64,000 bases of DNA from Oryza sativa Japonica Group (lineage: Eukaryota > Streptophyta > Magnoliopsida > Poales > Poaceae). The stretch's first letter is position 1; each line of letters starts with the position of its first letter. A program made the translations under genes and the position numbers. Positions 12,132-24,490 of the stretch are shown here, piece after piece. The DNA lies in NCBI RefSeq assembly GCF_034140825.1, contig NC_089046.1:27926001-27990000 (forward strand). The letters are read 5' to 3'. The notes beneath the pieces were generated by a model, which worked only from the letters and a program-made list of their open reading frames with translations, had not been told where the DNA came from and made no database searches.

Positions 12132-12307
12132 TCCTAACAGCAGAATTACTACTAGTACTCCAGTATGTAAATCATTCTAAGGCCGACTTCTTTTGTAGAT
12201 TATTTTTACCGATTAACTGTACCTAAAACGAGAAACATGATTATTAACTAAATATTAATTATTGAAATTTTTAAAAATAGATTTTATTTGATTTTTTAAA
12301 GTATTAT

Positions 12308-12689
12308 TGTCACGGCATGCACTACTTCAGGACCATCTCAGGAAGGCGAAGAGCAAGGCAGGAGACAAGATTCAAAGCAACCCTTGTTGCGGCGATCGAC
12401 ACGTGAAAAGCGGCCCAACAGCTTGTACCAACCGAGTGTGTGGACCCAGTAGAATTGGGCTGGGCCACAGTGAGGGAGAGAGGTCCATAGCTCATCGCTA
12501 TAAGAGACCGGCAGGGAAGAGAACGAATCAAACATTGTAGAAACAAATATTCGGAAATCAATTCAAATCTCTCCCTGTTCTATTGCTGCCTCTACCTGTT
12601 CTTAGCTGTTCTTCCCCAAACTCTCAATTCTCTCCCTAAATCCTCAATTTCTTCCCTTGTTGTGGCACAAATTCTTCAGAGACGTAACA
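12308..12689 (+). repeat. 5' LTR of the Ty3/gypsy element
   Basis: 382 bp, starting TGTCACGGCATGC and ending GACGTAACA, with the TG...CA ends typical of LTRs. It contains a TATAAGAGACC string that may be the promoter TATA box. Confidence 0.92.
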
Positions 12690-15600
12690 ATTTGGTATCA
12701 GAGCAATCATCCTGGAGAAGCCACGCTATACATCTAGGTTGCAATTGCAAGTGGAGGCGATGGAAAAGCAGAATCTGGACTTCGGCAAAATCCTCGGCGA
12801 CATCCAGGAATCCCTCGCATCGCTCAACACCAAGCAGGCGGAGACACAAGCAGCCGTGGTGAAGTTGGATGCGGGAGTGAGTGGATGGAGACCTCAAGTG
12901 GAATCAGCAATTCAGGGGTTGCGCGAGGAAGTCAGCGAACTTCGTCAGTAACTCGACCTCGTCGGCAAATCTCAGCAATCTGCACCGGCTGCGTCTTCCC
13001 CTTGAGTCCCATCGACGGGTGAGGAAAGGAAGGCGCCGCTGCTGCCGACTCCATCGGAGGCGAAGGCGGCGCGGCTTCCGACGCCGCCGACTTCCACCCA
13101 ACTCGCCGCAGCCGAAGGAGGAAGCAAATGGGCTGCAGGCCACCACGTTCAGATGAATTTCCGGGGAAGGACACCGGTGGTCAGTTCGACTCAGGGTCCA
13201 GCCCCGGGCAAGGGTACGATTGATTTCACCCCGAATTTTACTTCTAAATTTGATGGGGGAGGTTGGGAGTCTGGGGAATTTGATTCTGAGCATGGTGATA
13301 GACAGTACAATCATCGGGTGCCTAAGTTAGACTTCCCAAAATTTGATGGTTCAGACTCTCAGGAGTGGAGGATGAAGTGTGAGCACTATTTTGATGTTAA
13401 CAATACTTTCCCGGGGTTATGGGTGAGGATAGCAACCATTTACTTCCTAGGACGAGCAGCATCTTGGTTGAGATCTTCTAGAGCTCATTTGAGATTTCCA
13501 ATGTGGGAAGATTTTTGTGCTGCTGTTTCTGCAAAATTTGATAGGGATCAACATGAGAATTTGATTAGGCAAATGGATAGCATAAAACAGAATGGTACAG
13601 TTTGGGAGTTTTATGAACGCTTTGATGAATTGATGAATCAACTGTTAGTTTATGACCCAACTCTTAGCTCAAAGTACTTGACTCATAGATTTACTAAAGG
13701 GTTAAGGAGGGAGATTAGAAATGCAGTTTTGTTACAACGTCCCAAGGACCTCGAGTCTGCCCTTGCTGTTGCCTTGTTGCAGGAAGAAGTGATGGAAAAT
13801 TCTCCACCTACCACTGTCAGAGAGTTTAAGAAATCAGATGGAAGCTCTTCTCTGAAGATTAATGGAAAAGGGGCTTGGCCATTACCATTACCACCAGGAA
13901 AAGGAGGGGGAGTGCCTGTCAGTAATCGTGCAGATGAGAGACGCAGTTCAGATACTGTTCGCAGTCCGACAAGCCTAACTGAAAAAGTGTCTGCTCTGAA
14001 ATCTTATCGGCGAGCTCAAGGGTTGTGTTATGTCTGTGCTGAGAAGTGGTCTCCAAATCATAAGTGTGCTTCATCAGTGCAATTGAATGTGGTACAAGAG
14101 TTACTATGTCTGTTCTTAGAAGAAGACAGTCATGTTGAATCAGAGAATGCTGGACAGAATGGTTCTTTGACTAGGGAACTTATGGCCATTTCCTTACAAG
14201 CAGTACAAGGGACTGAACCAGATGGAACCATGCGAATGTTGGGGCAATTACAGGGTAAGGAGTTATTGGTTTTAGTGGATTCCGGCAGTTCTGTCAGCTT
14301 CATTAGTTCACAGATAGCTGAAGGATTGACAGGAATACAGCCTCTCTCTAGAAGGTTGTCAGTCCGAGTGGCGAATGGAGAGACATTGTGTTGTGGAGCA
14401 ATTATTCCAAACTGTGAATGGCAAGTGCAGGGTCATAAATTTCAGACAACTCTAAGGGTTTTACCTATAACCAGCTATGACATGATCTTGGGAATGGATT
14501 GGCTAATGAAACACAGTCCAATGTCAGTGGATTGGTCTCTGAAAACTATCACTTTAAGCTTGCAGGGAACTACCGTCACACTGCAAGGGGTGCATTCAGA
14601 ATTGGCTCATTGCAAAATTCTTTCGGCAAATGAAATGCAACAGTTCCAACAACGCAAGGCTGTGGCACATATGGTTCAACTTTGTTCAATCACGGATGAT
14701 GTTGAGCCTGAGACCATTCCAGTTCCTGTACAGGAACTAATGCAGGAGTTTACTACAGTTTTTGCTGAACCAAAAGGGTTACCTCCCACAAGACCCTTTG
14801 ATCACTCTATACCATTGCTACCTGGGGCACAACCGATCAATGTGAGACCATATCGTTACACACCGGCACAAAAAGGATGAAATAGAAGCTCAGGTCACTG
14901 AAATGTTGCAAAATGGCATCATACAACACAACACTAGTCCCTTTGCCTCTCCAGTCTTACTAGTGAAGAAGAAAGACGGATCTTGGCATTTTTGTGTGGA
15001 TTACAGACACCTAAACGCCATCACAGTGAAGAACAAATGCCCTTTGCCAATAATTGATGAGTTGTTGGATGAACTGTCAGGTGCACAATGGTTTACAAAG
15101 TTAGATTTACGCGCTGTATATCATCAAATCAGAATGAAAGTAGAGGATGAGCATAAGACTGCCTTCCGTACTCACCATGGGCACTTCGAGTTTAGAGTGC
15201 TACCGTTCGGACTGACCAGTGCACCAGCAACATTTCAGGGAATAATGAATAGCATCCTGTCAACATTACTTCGACGTTGTGTGTTGGTTTTTGTCGATGA
15301 CATATTGATCTACAGCAGAACTCTAGAAGATCATATCCATCATCTTCGGGCAGTTTTTCAGATTCTGAACAAACATGGTTTGAAGGTTAAACAGAGTAAA
15401 TGCTCATTTGCCCAACAAAAGTTATCGTACTTGGGGCATAGCATTGGTCCAAATGGAGTGGCCACAGAAACTGACAAAATTGCAGCAGTTAGAGATTGGC
15501 CTACACCGCAATCGGTCAAGGAGTTGCGCAGTTTTCTGGGCTTGGCAGGGTACTACCGCAAATTTGTCAAGAATTTCGGCATCATCAGTAAGCCTCTTAC

Positions 15601-17574
15601 TAATCTTTTGCGTAAAGGTCAGTTGTTTGCTTGGACCTCAATGACTAATGAAGCTTTCCTCACCCTTAAGCACACACTTGTGTCGGCACCGGTCCTTGCA
15701 CTGCCAGATTTCTCTATTCCTTTTGTGGTTGAAACTGATGCATCGGATAAGGGAATAGGTGCAGTTTTAATGCAAAGAAATCATCCTGTGGCTTTCCTTA
15801 GTAAGGCGTTGGGTCCTCGACATTTGGGATTGTCCACTTATGAGAAGGAAAGTTTGGCAATTATGCTAGCAATCGATCATTGGAGACCGTACTTGCAACA
15901 TGCCGAGTTTTCAATTCGTACTGACCACCGCAGCTTGGCTTTCTTAGATGAACAGCGTCTCACTACACCTTGGCAACACAAAGCACTCACCAAACTGCTT
16001 GGTCTTCAGTACAAAATTCTCTATAAGAAAGGTTCTGAAAATAGTGCAGCTGATGCCTTGTCTCGGTATCCTGATAAAGAAACTGTGGTGCTGTCAGCTC
16101 TCTCAGTTTGTATTCCAGAATGGACTCAAGAAGTGATTGAAGGCTATGCCCAGGACTCTGACTCTCTTAGTAAGGTTCAAACCTTATGTATCAATAATTC
16201 TGCAATCCCAGATTTCACTTTGAAAAATGGTCTTCTCTATTTTAAGGATAAAATGTGGATAGGAAATAATCCTATTGTCCAGCGAAAGATTTTAGCAAAC
16301 TTGCATACAGCTGCCATTGGGGGACATTCTGGCATTACTATGACTTATCAAAGGATTAAACAGTTATTTGCTTGGATTGGTCTGCGATCTGATGTAGTGA
16401 AGTTCATTCAACATTGTACCATATGTCAACAGGCCAAAGGAGAGCATGTGAAGTATCCTGGGATGTTGCAGCCATTACCGGTTCCAGAGCAATCTTGGCA
16501 AATTGTCTCTTTAGACTTCATTGAAGGTTTGCCTCGGTCTTCTACCTTTAATTGCATCTTGGTAGTGGTGGATAAATTCTCGAAGTATGCACACTTTGTG
16601 GCTTTGGCACACCCATTTACAACTTTGGAGGTTGCTGAGGCATATATGCAACACATTCATCGATTACATGGATTGCCTGAGGCTATCATCTCTGATCAGG
16701 ACCGTATCTTCACTAGTAACCTGTGGACTACTTTGTTCAGACTTGCAGGCACTCAGTTGAGAATGAGTTCCTCTTACCATCCACAATCCGATAGGCAAAC
16801 TGAAAGGATGAATCAGTGTCTCAAAACCTTTTTGAGATGCTTTGTGCATGCTAGTCCTTCACAATGGAGCCGTTGGTTAGCCCTCGCGGAATATTGGTAT
16901 AATACATCTTTCCACTCTTCGCTGGGTACTACTCCATTTGAAGTTCTTTATGGTCATAAACCTCGTTATTTTGGGTTGACGGCCTCTGCTGCATGTTCTG
17001 CACCGGAATTATCAGATTGGCTTCATGAGAGAGACAAGATGCAGACTCTTATTCGTGAGCATTTACTAAGAGCACAAATGCGCATGAAGCATCAGGCGGA
17101 TACCAAGCATTCCGAGCGTTCGTTTGCTGTTGGTGACTGGGTATATATGAAACTCCAACCTTTTGTGCAGCAGTCTGTGGTCACTTGCACCAATAGGAAG
17201 TTGTCATTTCGTTTCTATGGACCATTCCAGGTGCTTGCTAAGGTGGGATCAGTGGCCTACCGTCTTGATCTACCCCCTTCCTGTCTTATTCATCCGGTGA
17301 TTCATGTCTCACAACTCAATAAGGCAGTAGCTCCATCAGATCAAGTTCATTCCAAATTGCCAATCCTGGATGATGCAGATGCTGTTACTCCTGTTCCTCA
17401 GCAGGTGATAGATCGTCGATCTGTGCATAAAGGTGCTAAGATGGTGGAGCAGGTTCTAATCCGATGGTCAGGTCCAGACTCTGCTGTGGTGACATGGGAA
17501 AATCTACAAGAACTACAACAACGTTTTCCTCAGACAAAAGCTTGGGAACAAGCTTCGTTTCAAGGAAGGGGGAA

Positions 17575-17956
17575 TGTCATGGCATGCACTACTTCAGGAC
17601 CATCTCAGGAAGGCGAAGAGCAAGGCGGGAGACAAGATTCAAAGCAACCCTTGTTGCGGCGATCGACACGTGAAAAGCGGCCCAACAGCTTGTACCAACC
17701 GAGTGTGTGGACCTAGTAGAATTGGGCTGGGCCACAGTGAGGGAGAGAGGTCCATAGCTCATCGCTATAAGAGACCGGCAGGGAAGAGAACGAATCGAAC
17801 ATTGTAGAAACAAATATTTGGAAATCAATTCAAATCTCTCCCTGTTCTATTGCTGCCTCTACCTGTTCTTAGCTGTTCTTCCCCAAACTCTCAATTCTCT
17901 CCCTAAATCCTCAATTTCTTCCCTTGTTGTGGCACAAATTCTTCGGAGACGTAACA
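17575..17956 (+). repeat. 3' LTR of the Ty3/gypsy element
   Basis: 382 bp, starting TGTCATGGCATGC and ending GACGTAACA. It differs from the 5' copy at about six positions by reading. The target duplication ATTAT follows directly. Confidence 0.92.
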
Positions 17957-18003
17957 ATTATCTATATAGAAAATTTTCATGCAAAACGTATAATTTGGAG
18001 TAG

Positions 18004-21000
18004 TGTCACACCCCAATCTGATACCGCCGTACAACGGCACCTGACAGGAGCGTGTCGTAGGGAAAACGGCGCGAACCGCTTCCTACGAAACCGCGATCTC
18101 GGTACCAGTCCCAGGACATAGTGCTGGTACCCACGGTGACAAATATGAATCATAGCAATCCTTAAAATAAATAGAGGACTTATTTACCTTAACTTAGGTT
18201 GCAGCTCAGACAGCCCGAGAATACAACCGACGACGCGGACGAGGAAACACCAACAGCAGCAGCAGCAGCAGCGGAACCAACGGTCTAACACCCAACACCA
18301 CAGGCGACGGCTGGGAACCAGGACGAAACCCTAATCTTCACTTCTCCTTATCTTCTCTTCAGGGCGGAGGAACTATATATATATTTATAGAGCAAGGGTG
18401 AGTACTTTCGTACTCAGCAAGTCACGGGAACTTAGGTGTTTGGTGCTAGCTTGGAAGAGAGGCAAGGTTGTTTTGCAAATCTTTTGTTTGAAATCATTTT
18501 GAAATCACTAAGTGATTTATTTCTTTCTATGTTTGGGCGAAAAGAGACTTGCGTCTCGATTCGACTTTAAGAGATGCTTTTCAACAGCTCATTTAGCAAT
18601 GTACCGACCTCCCGGGTCAGATCATTACTTCTCGGCTCCCAGAGCCATTCCACTTGATTAATCGGCTCCCAGAGCCTTTTTCATTTTCTCGGACTCCCAG
18701 AGTCCTGCTGCCCAGCAGCACAACAATCCGCTTCCACTCGGGAAGCCTAGTCTATGATGCCCGCAGACATCCCGAATCACACAGATTCGTTTCTGACCAC
18801 TCAGGTCATCCATCTGCCACATAGGCTGATTCTGGTTACGATTCCCACACCACAACAACTTTTCACAAAGCACAGGCAAACAAATCTACGCAACGGGAAC
18901 CACCTCACATCCGCCCATGACCGTGGGCACGGCTGTTCGAACAGTTAGTTAACCTCTGCAGAGGGGTACACTTTACCCACAAGACACGAACTTACTCCAG
19001 ACACTGGCCGGTGTCAGAGGTTCGCGACAAAGCCTTTCCCCAGCCGACCCAGGGTTACCTCATGCCACATAGAAGGATCAAATTCTCTCATAAACATAGG
19101 CCTTTTTAGGCGTGCACAAATCAAACTCCAACCACCTTGATCGGTAAGTGAGCAAGCTTCTCGTTCTTGCCTTACCAGGAACCCGGTTTGTCCGACCCCG
19201 CCCCGGCGTTCCCAACTATTGGCATGCGAGGTTTCCCTGAACCGTCTAGTTACTTAGCCAGGGTGTCCCATTCCACCTTGTGGTTGCACTTGATTATGTT
19301 CGATGAGTTTCCCACAGGAATCGGTCCTTATATGCGAATACGGGACAGTGCCACATAGGCACAACCCCCGCATCGCGAGTTTTCACAATTCATTTTATTT
19401 TCAAACACACCGACACCACATGTCGGGTTTTGAAGGCTTCACAAACCCATTTCCCAAGTTTTCGACAAGCAACGGTGTATGTGGGATATTTGGTATACGC
19501 GCTCAGAGAGCACGAATACCGAGGTACCACAAGGGTGGAGCGACAAGGAATCAGGGTAGTACGACCTACGGAAATTAGTGTGACTACTGGGTAGGTCCGT
19601 CGGTCTGGCACGCAAACCGAGGCCAAGCAAGTTAAGTGTGTGATTCTAATAATGCAAGTTGCAAACGAAATAATAATGACTTTTCAATTATAGGAGCAAT
19701 TGATCAAAGGGTGACTTGCCTTGCTTAAGGTCTTCACGAAGCTTCACGAATCTTCGAGAGAACCCGCGATCGACGAAATTCCGATTACCGCAACTATACG
19801 CAAACAATCGAAAACCTAAACAAAAGACCAAAAGAAAGATCCTATTTAGACTAATTATTAGTGCCATTAAATAGATCTCAATTTTACGGAATTACTGGAG
19901 GTTGAGCGGAGTCAATCGGATGAGCGGTTGGGAAGATATGGATTTTCTAAGGTTTAAGGATTTTCTAATCAAAGGAGAAAGGATTTAATAATTTATTAAA
20001 CCCCTTTCTGGAAAGAGAATTGAAGGAGGGATGTAAACTAGACTTGTTCCGGTGGCATTGGCGCGGCCCAAGGGTCGAAGGAGGCTCGGCCAAGCCATTG
20101 GGCCGACGCGGGCGCAAGCAGGCGGCCCATTAGGGCGCGCGGGAGGGAGAGGGGGCGGTCCGGTGGACCGGGTGCACCTCGCGGGCTCCCGGGTGGGGCC
20201 CACATGTCGGCGGCAAGGTTCACGGGGGAATGGGTTCACGCGGGGGTGGCGCTAGGGTTTATTGAAGATGGCGCACGGGCGGTGCGCCGGATGGACCGAG
20301 AGGCGGCGGGCCCACGCGCAGCCATAGGGCTCTCCGTGGACCGCGCGCACCGGTCGAGGGAGGGGGAGGCGGCAGGCTGGTCGTGCTGACCCGGTCGCGG
20401 CCGATGTGGCTCCGACGTGGCGCCTACGTGGCAGCCACGCGGGCCGGCGGGAGGAGGAAGAAGGGGAGGCCGAGATGGACGGCGGACGGCGGCCGAGTTC
20501 ACCGGAGCTTGTCACGACGATTCGAGAGGGAGGGAGCACACCGGATTAAAGAGACGGAGGAGATAAAGTGCGCCACCGGCTCGGATTCACGGAAAGGAGA
20601 CCGGCGACGACGAAACGCGGCGGCCCTCGCCGGCGGTGAGAAAAAGGGCAAACGGCGGAGGGGCGACGAGGATTCAATTCGAGGCGGTGGAAGCATCTCC
20701 GGGGTTCAAGGAGTCCGCTTCCGGCGTCGGATGGGGCGGAAGAGCACCAAGGAGGGCTGGCGACGAGCGGCGGCCTCCGGGAGCGGGCGGCAACGGCGGC
20801 GAGGCCATGCCGGGCGGCGGCGGGTCTAGGGGCGGCGTCTACGCGTGTTCGGGAGTGCCACCGAGCTATCACGCAGACTAGAGGGGGGGCGAGGGAGAGC
20901 GAGGAAGGGAAACGGGAGGAGGCACTACCGAGCCGGGCGGGCAGTGATGGGCGGTCGACGGCGCGGGGCGAGTTCTTCGGCCTTGGGCCAGGGAAGGGGA

Positions 21001-22244
21001 AGAAGAAGGGTGGCCGGAGTCCTCTTCGGCTCCTTGCGCACACGCTGGCTTCACCAGCACGCGCGACGGCGAAGGGAGGGTCGGCAGCTGCTAGGCGGCA
21101 ACAAAGGCGCGGCGGCGGTGGAAGAGAGATGCCGAGAGAGAAAGAGATAGGGAGGCTCGGCCTGGGCTTTTATAGACGCGGGGGATGTCGGTTTGGGGAG
21201 GGAGGAAACCGACCTCGTGGGCGGTCAAGGATGCAAGGGCGGCGAGCTGGCGGTCGTCGACGCGTGCAGCCAAGGCGGCGGCAGGTGATGACGCCGGCGG
21301 TGTCGGGCAAAAGAAAAAAAAGGAAGGGGGAAAGGGGCTTGGTCCCTTGCCAAAACGAGAAAAGGAGGAGGGAGAGTGAGGAGGAGGAGGAGAGGGAGGG
21401 CAGCTGCTTCTCCCACTCTTGGACGGGTGCGGCGTGGAGTGGCGGGGGCCATGGATGACGTCGACGATGACGGCGGCGGTCGGTTTGGCATGGAGCGGGG
21501 GCAAGGCGGCAGCGCGTGGCGTTGGCGGCGACCGGCCGGTCGGCCACCTCGCGAGGCGCGCGCGGGAAAGGGCGAAGGCGGTGGAGGTTTTGGGCGACGA
21601 CGGCGGGAAGCGGTGTCGGCGCGAGAGAGAACAGAGAGGGAGCGAGAAAACGAGAGAGAAAGAAGAGAGGCGATGCCTCTCTCTCTCGGCGCGTGCAGCG
21701 CACGTGCGGGGAGGAGGAGCAGCCGAGAGGGGAGAATGGGCCGAGCAAGGGAGAAACGGCCCACAGCCAAGAGGGACGCAATTTAGACCTTTTCCGAGAG
21801 AACTGATTTGGATAGGATTGGAGAGATTTAGGGTTTGGATTCGAGTTCAAATTTGATATTCGAACTCGAGGGTTTAGGGATGTATCAAGGGGAATTCAAG
21901 GAGAAGTCAAGGAAAAGATTCAAAAGGAATACTTGGGTATTTGTTCTCGGGAACATAGGGTGGAGTCAAGGAAGGAAACAAAACGGGGGTTTGGACATTT
22001 TGGGATTTGGAAATGTGTTTGGCGAGGATTCAAAGGAAGGGATTGACTTTCGGATTTAGATTTCGGAGACTTGAATTGGGAGAGGAGATTTGAGGCGGAG
22101 GATTTTGATTTCGATGAGAGGGAACAACGGGATTTGAATTGAGATCTTGGCACAACTTAGACTCGCACACAAAGAACGAAAATTTTCGCAATTAGGATTT
22201 TGCCGAAATAGTTTTTAACAACTCACGAAAAGCGGAGCGTTACA
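18004..22244 (-). mobile_element. Solo LTR of a large gypsy-type element, about 4.2 kb
   Basis: The segment begins TGTCACACCCC and ends GCGTTACA on the plus strand. Read on the minus strand it starts TGTAACGCTCCG and ends GGGGTGTGACA, the usual orientation of rice gypsy LTRs. It is flanked by the perfect 5-bp direct repeat AGTAG (17,999-18,003 and 22,245-22,249). No internal coding region is present, so this fits a solo LTR left by recombination. A CAG microsatellite lies near 18,256-18,274 and a very GC-rich block at about 20,050-21,780; long open frames there are by-products of base composition. The length is unusually large for an LTR, but RIRE3/RIRE8-like rice families have LTRs of about 3 kb. 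The exact family is not settled. Confidence 0.72.
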
Positions 22245-22289
22245 AGTAGCTTTTTAAAATACGTGTTAATAGAAATATAGAAGTAGCTA

Positions 22290-22428
22290 GGGCCCTGTTT
22301 AGTTCCAAAGTTTTTTTTCTAAACTTCCAACTTTCCATCACATCAAACCTTTTATACACACAACTTTTCAGTCACATAGTTTCAATTTCAACCAAACTTT
22401 CAAACTTCAGTGTGAACTAAACACGGCC
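22290..22428. mobile_element. Small hAT-like MITE
   Basis: The ends GGGCCCTGTTTAGTTCC and GTGAACTAAACACGGCC are inverted repeats. The interior has the CTTCCAACTTTCCATCACATC-like motif family common to this rice group (the 22,905-23,320 element is the same type in opposite orientation). It is the third insertion into the old MITE. Confidence 0.75.
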
Positions 22429-22533
22429 TAAGTTCAATTACCTCTTATTAGAACGCGACCTTAGAATAGCAAAAGGTGTATGTTTTGGATCATAATATCC
22501 TATAATTAATAAACTCGCATCAGCAACCGATCA

Positions 22534-22606
22534 GGGGATGTAGCTCAAATGGTAGAGCGCTCGCTTTGCATGCGAGAGGCACGGGGTTCGATCCCCCGCA
22601 TCTCCA
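22534..22606 (+). tRNA. tRNA-Ala (anticodon UGC)
   Basis: A 73-nt cloverleaf. Acceptor arm GGGGATG pairs with CATCTCC, with one G-U pair. D-arm box TAGCTCAAATGG, anticodon stem CTCGC/GCGAG around the loop TTTGCAT with anticodon TGC, and T-arm GGGGTTCGATCCCCC (box B). There is no intron. A run of T residues right after the gene is a good RNA polymerase III terminator. The CCA end is not encoded, as expected in a nuclear gene. It decodes GCA alanine codons. Confidence 0.97.
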
Positions 22607-22615
22607 TTTTTTTTT
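22607..22615 (+). terminator. Pol III terminator of tRNA-Ala
   Basis: An uninterrupted T run directly after the tRNA discriminator base, followed by a second T run, as expected for RNA polymerase III termination. Confidence 0.8.
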
Positions 22616-22904
22616 ATTTTTTTTACTTCCCTATTCCAAGCACTATCTTCCCAACTGTTCTGAATGTTCAAGACCGTTTATCTCAACTTTCTGAATATTT
22701 TCCTTATTCTAGTAACTTGTAAAACGAGATGGAGAGCAATGAGATTATTATCAGTCCCACCATGATTATACATATAGTCGGATCAATTAACTGCGCACAT
22801 TCTCTGAACTTTCAGAATATTTTGTTTACCCTGTTCTAAGACGAGAGGAGAACAATGAGATTATCTGAGTCTCACCACACCATCTGCATCTTTTGCATAC
22901 ATAC

Positions 22905-23320
22905 GGGTGTGTTTAGTTCACGTCAAAATTACAAGTGATGTGATAGAAAAGTTGAAAATTTATGTGTGTAGGAAAGATTTGGCTGTGTTTAGTTCAATGT
23001 GATAGAAAAGTTGAAAATTTATGTGTGTAGGAAAGATTTGGCTGTGTTTAGTTCCTGAAATTGAGAAGAAGTTTGGGAAAAGTTGGTAGTTTGAAAAAAA
23101 AAAGTTGAGAGTTTATGTGAAATGTGATAGAAAAGTTGAAAATTTATGTGTGTAGGAAAGTTTTGGCTGTGTTTAGTTTCTGAAATTGAGAAGAAGTTTG
23201 GGAAAAGTTGGTAGTTTGAAAAAAAAAAGTTGAGAGTTTATGTGAGTAGGAAAGTTTTGGATGTGATGTGATGAAAAGTTGGGAGTTTGGGGAAAGTTTG
23301 GTGTGAACTAAACAGAGCCT
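22905..23320. mobile_element. hAT-like MITE with internal tandem duplications
   Basis: Left end GGGTGTGTTTAGTTCACG, right end GGTGTGAACTAAACAGAGCC. Inside, a ~60-bp block (ATGTGATAGAAAAGTTGAAA through GGCTGTGTTTAGTT) occurs three times, near 22,938, 22,997 and 23,123. A ~63-bp block (TGAAATTGAGAAGAAGTTTG onward) occurs twice, near 23,056 and 23,182. The blocks contain extra copies of the terminal GGCTGTGTTTAGTT motif. A related end-like piece follows to about 23,380 (AACTAAACAAGGCTG). Confidence 0.75.
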
Positions 23321-23440
23321 TTAATGTGATGGAAAAGTTAAAAGTTTGAAGAAAAAGTTTAAAACTAAACAAGGCTGTAATAGATCAATTAACTGAACAC
23401 GCTACTAGTCTCAAGTGCAAATCAGACGTATGTACACATG

Positions 23441-23881
23441 TGTGGAGATTATGGGTACCCCATACCCACACGGCATGGTTATCTGACTAGTTATAGGGGA
23501 TAACTTATATGTATGTAATATGTAACAGATCATAACTTGGGTGTTACGTTTCCTTGTATATTACGGAACGGCCTAAAGTCCTGGTTGGCTAATATTGTAA
23601 AGTAGATTTAGGAAACCGATACCGTATTGGTTAAGGTTTCTATCTCGTAATCCTGCCCCCCATCCTATATAAGGTGGGCAGGAGGCCCTCTAGGGGGCAG
23701 ATGAGACAACCTGATCGTCAGATCAATACACACTCGGCGGATTCAAATCCCCAAACAGGAGTAGGGTATTACCTCTCATTGAGAGGGCCTGAACCTGTCT
23801 AAATCCTTTGTCTCCACATCCATCCACTTTTAGGTCTCGTGCGCTACCCCGTTTTATTATTGCCGAATTCATGTTTCGACA
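23441..23881 (+). repeat. Left LTR of the non-coding LTR element
   Basis: 441 bp from TGTGGAGATTATGGG to ATGTTTCGACA. It contains CCTATATAAGGTGGG near 23,664-23,678, a likely TATA box. Confidence 0.92.
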
Positions 23882-24490
23882 GTTGGCGCGCCAGGTAGGG
23901 GTAAACGTCGAGTTTCCTGACGACGAGTGCGATGGAATCAACTTTATGAGTCGCCGGCTTCGTCTTCGCTTTGGGAGCTCCTTGATTCCTCGCCGCCGAC
24001 GACTTCAACAAGACGAATCGTCGCTGCTATTCTCTGCCTGATCTTGTTCGCATCAGCACGACGGCAACGACGGGGCAACGACAGTTCGACGGATTTGATG
24101 GTCGTCCTCGTCCACCACCAAGCCTACTGGTCCAATCTACCCAACGAGGATGCCATGGTGTTGCAAGATGGATCTACAAACACGAAGCATGCCAAAACCG
24201 ATCTAATCGGATGCATAGGAGACGGCTGCAGCCACGCCGATGCCTCCCTGCCGTCCTGCGTCGTGCTGATGGACACCAACGCCGCCCGCGACTGCGACCT
24301 CCGCCTCCTCCGCTCCGTCTCGGAGTCAGTCGAAGAGATCAATCTCGGCGAGTTTTTTCCTTTTAATCTCCGACTTCGCCGGGTTTTTTCCTTTTCAACT
24401 TATTGTTGTTTATTAGATTGATCTCTAAATGTCAGATTAATCTCTCTTGGTATTTTCTGCTGTTTGCATGTAACGCCGCGGCACTACTCT

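Larger units (their letters stand above)
12308..17956 (+). mobile_element. Ty3/gypsy LTR retrotransposon, young, nearly whole
   Basis: A 5,649-bp element flanked by the direct repeat ATTAT (12,303-12,307 and 17,957-17,961). Parts in order: 5' LTR, a primer-binding site just after it matching the initiator Met tRNA (TGGTATCAGAGC), gag with a zinc knuckle, aspartic protease (VLVDSGSSVSFI), reverse transcriptase (FVDDILIY), RNase H, integrase with an HHCC zinc finger (HCTICQQAKGEH), a chromodomain-like tail, a purine-rich tract (AAGGAAGGGGGAA) and the 3' LTR. Reverse transcriptase before integrase places it in Ty3/gypsy. The two LTRs are both 382 bp and differ at about six sites by eye, suggesting an age well under a million years at commonly used grass rates. 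The coding part looks nearly whole, with perhaps one or two breaks. It sits inside an older MITE. Confidence 0.93.
12179..22463. mobile_element. Old ~240-bp MITE split by three later insertions
   Basis: The left terminus at 12,179 (TAAGGCCGACTTCTTTTG) and right terminus near 22,463 (GAACGCGACCTTA) form the inverted ends of one element. Its body is now in four pieces: about 12,179-12,307, 17,962-17,998 (with a target duplication to 18,003), 22,250-22,289 and 22,429-22,463. Removing the three insertions leaves roughly 240 bases of AT-rich DNA similar to other rice MITEs. It must be older than all three insertions. Confidence 0.6.

Noticed and set aside
20052-21856. Many long overlapping open frames on both strands in a GC-rich block
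   Set aside because: They lie inside the solo LTR, overlap in several frames, are Arg/Gly/Pro-rich and show no domain. They result from high GC content and few stop codons.
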